Assembly: GCA_029938515.1 (NCBI GenBank)
Contig: JAOZUU010000128.1
Location: 1-7,498 of the forward strand
Length of the DNA stretch: 7,498 bases
Reading direction: 5' to 3'
DNA from: Desulfobacterales bacterium
GTDB taxonomy: Bacteria; Desulfobacterota; Desulfobacteria; Desulfobacterales; QNYZ01
The notes below the pieces were generated by a model. It saw nothing but the letters and a program-made list of their open reading frames with translations, was not told the DNA's origin and did no database searches. The position numbers and the translations under genes were made by a program. Below, one piece after another: positions 6,531 to 7,498 of this stretch (the first letter of the stretch is position 1; each line of letters starts with the position of its first letter).

Positions 6531-7139
6531 ATGAACCAGATAGCCACCAACTTGACCGACCATGATCTGATCGCCGAGTTTAAATCCGGCTCCATGGAGG
6601 CCATGGAAAAGATTGTGGGGCGATATGAGGACCGGATATTTACCTTTGGTCTGAAGATGTGCGGCCATCTCCAGGATGCAGAGGATATCGCACAGGAGAC
6701 CTTCTTGAATGCCTTCCGATATCTTAAGGACTTTCGTGGAGAGACCAAATTGAAGAACTGGCTCTTCATGATCGCGACCAGGGCATGCATTAGGAAGCGG
6801 CGAAAGAAGAAATGCGAACCGGATTATGAGATATCCCTTGATTCCTTTATCCATGAAGATGGATCTGATGGCAAATATGAAATTCCGGACTGGTCTGATG
6901 ATCCATCTGATAATGTCATGCGGGCTGAATTGAAAAAAATCATTGATGCGGCCATTCATACACTCCCCCACAAGTACAGGCTGGTATTTAACCTCAGGGA
7001 GATCGAGGGATTCAACACAAAGGAAACAGCCGAAATTCTCGAGATATCAACGCAATCGGTTAAAACAAGGCTGCACAGGGCACGCCTCTTTATGAGGGAA
7101 GAAATATCAAAACAATATATGGAAGGAAGAGCCCAATGA
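6531..7139 (+). CDS. ECF-type RNA polymerase sigma factor (sigma70 family, RpoE-like)
   Basis: A 202-residue sigma factor with only regions 2 and 4, the hallmark of the extracytoplasmic-function group; it directs RNA polymerase to a specific promoter set. Region 2 spans about 12-92, with the core-binding/melting signature DAEDIAQETF at 49-58, then FRGETKLKNWLFMIATRA at 68-85. A basic stretch RKRRKKK (88-94) opens an acidic linker (about 95-135). Region 4 spans about 137-187, with LPHKYR and the helix-turn-helix NTKETAEILEISTQSVKTRL at 162-181. ATG 6531 has AAGGA at 6521-6525, 5 nt upstream. Its stop overlaps the start of a zinc-finger anti-sigma gene (ATGA), so the pair is translationally coupled. 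The target regulon is not evident: I found no clear ECF-type promoter motif in the window by eye. Confidence 0.93.
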   Translation: MNQIATNLTDHDLIAEFKSGSMEAMEKIVGRYEDRIFTFGLKMCGHLQDAEDIAQETFLNAFRYLKDFRGETKLKNWLFMIATRACIRKRRKKKCEPDYEISLDSFIHEDGSDGKYEIPDWSDDPSDNVMRAELKKIIDAAIHTLPHKYRLVFNLREIEGFNTKETAEILEISTQSVKTRLHRARLFMREEISKQYMEGRAQ

Positions 7140-7381
7140 AGGAGGCGTGTAAAAAAGATTTTGAAAGGATATCGGAATATTTGGACGGTGAATTGGATGA
7201 TGATATCTGCCGCGAGATCGAAAACCACCTCCGCCACTGCCCTGAATGCAGAAAATGTGTTGATTCGTTACGAAAATCGATCGAGCTGTCTAAAAAAGCG
7301 GCAGAGGAAGAGATAACGCCAGATATGAGGGAGCATTTGAGGGCAGCGCTTCGTGACTGTTTTCCTTCTGAACAATCATAA
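7136..7381 (+). CDS. Short soluble zinc-finger anti-sigma factor (ZAS family)
   Basis: An 81-residue protein with the ZAS motif HX3CX2C (H31, C35, C38) inside a helical N-terminal anti-sigma domain; FERISEYLDGELDDD at 9-23 is typical of the family. These proteins hold their cognate ECF sigma inactive and release it on a signal. There is no transmembrane segment or periplasmic domain, so it would act in the cytoplasm. It has six Cys in all (C5, C25, C35, C38, C41, C75), compatible with thiol or metal sensing, though that is inference. ATG 7136 overlaps the sigma stop (ATGA), and GGAAGGA at 7121-7127 is its SD, 8 nt upstream. It is complete, ending at TAA 7379-7381. The C-terminal tail (about 55-81) has no recognised function. 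Confidence 0.88.
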   Translation: MKEACKKDFERISEYLDGELDDDICREIENHLRHCPECRKCVDSLRKSIELSKKAAEEEITPDMREHLRAALRDCFPSEQS

Positions 7382-7403
7382 TCATCAACTCAATCCATAC
7401 CTG

Positions 7404-7420
7404 CCCCGCGGAACGCGGGG
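7404..7420 (+). terminator. Probable hairpin terminator after the sigma/anti-sigma genes
   Basis: A perfect 7-bp GC stem is formed by CCCCGCG (7404-7410) and CGCGGGG (7414-7420) with a GAA loop, starting 22 nt after the anti-sigma stop. Only TTATCCT follows directly; a T5 run appears later at 7436-7440. The T-tract is therefore weak and the termination role is likely rather than certain. Confidence 0.5.
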
Positions 7421-7498
7421 TTATCCTGTCTGAAGTTTTTACCGTTTCTTCGGGAGAGTAACTGCACCCGATTCATGTGACTCAATTTATGTATTGAC
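7421..7498. other. Non-coding window end
   Basis: No coding start with an SD or recognisable RNA is seen here. The window ends in TTGAC, which could be the start of a -35 box for a following gene, but this cannot be judged without the next bases. Confidence 0.35.

Noticed and set aside
1..7498. Mobile elements, CRISPR arrays, tRNA or rRNA genes
   Set aside because: No transposase-like product, terminal or direct repeat set, spaced repeat array or RNA-gene signature was seen on either strand.

Overview
This window looks like chromosomal DNA of an anaerobic bacterium, most likely a sulfate-reducing or syntrophic member of the Desulfobacterota. The inference rests on an hdr (heterodisulfide reductase-like) operon encoding a long tandem HdrA, an HdrB, and a membrane cytochrome b/HdrC fusion. 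It also rests on a selenocysteine codon in hdrA; Sec-containing HdrA is known from methanococci and deltaproteobacteria, while the rest of the window looks bacterial. No mobile element, CRISPR array, tRNA or rRNA is visible. All supported genes lie on the + strand.

Layout. Positions 1-170 hold no gene I can support, but contain a strong 11-bp hairpin at 37-64. Positions 186-1943 encode a membrane protein: a NarI/DsrM-like cytochrome b domain, an external loop with a CXXCH c-type heme motif, and a cytoplasmic part with four [4Fe-4S] motifs. Positions 1953-2846 encode HdrB, with two CCG domains. Positions 2850-5873 encode a 1007-residue HdrA that is readable only if the in-frame TGA at 3027-3029 is decoded as selenocysteine. 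It replaces the second Cys of the family's CXXC motif, and a plausible bacterial SECIS hairpin lies just downstream. The three genes are 9 and 3 nt apart, each internal junction with a Shine-Dalgarno sequence, so they form one operon.

After hdrA there is a sigma70-type promoter with both consensus hexamers and 17-bp spacing (5898-5926). It is followed by a 7-bp inverted repeat in the presumed leader, a stand-alone cyclic-nucleotide-binding-domain protein (6023-6478), an ECF sigma factor (6531-7139) and a short soluble zinc-finger anti-sigma factor (7136-7381) translationally coupled to it. A GC-rich hairpin at 7404-7420 probably ends this unit. The last 78 bases hold no recognisable gene.

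How it may work (inference): the membrane protein could exchange electrons with menaquinone and/or a periplasmic c-type carrier. It would pass them through its HdrC-like clusters to HdrB and to the flavin/Fe-S protein HdrA, giving a membrane-anchored Hdr complex reminiscent of QmoABC but containing a true HdrB. No hydrogenase, formate dehydrogenase or FlxABCD partner is encoded in the window, so the cytoplasmic electron partner is unknown. The downstream sensor/sigma/anti-sigma cluster has its own promoter and may or may not control the hdr operon.
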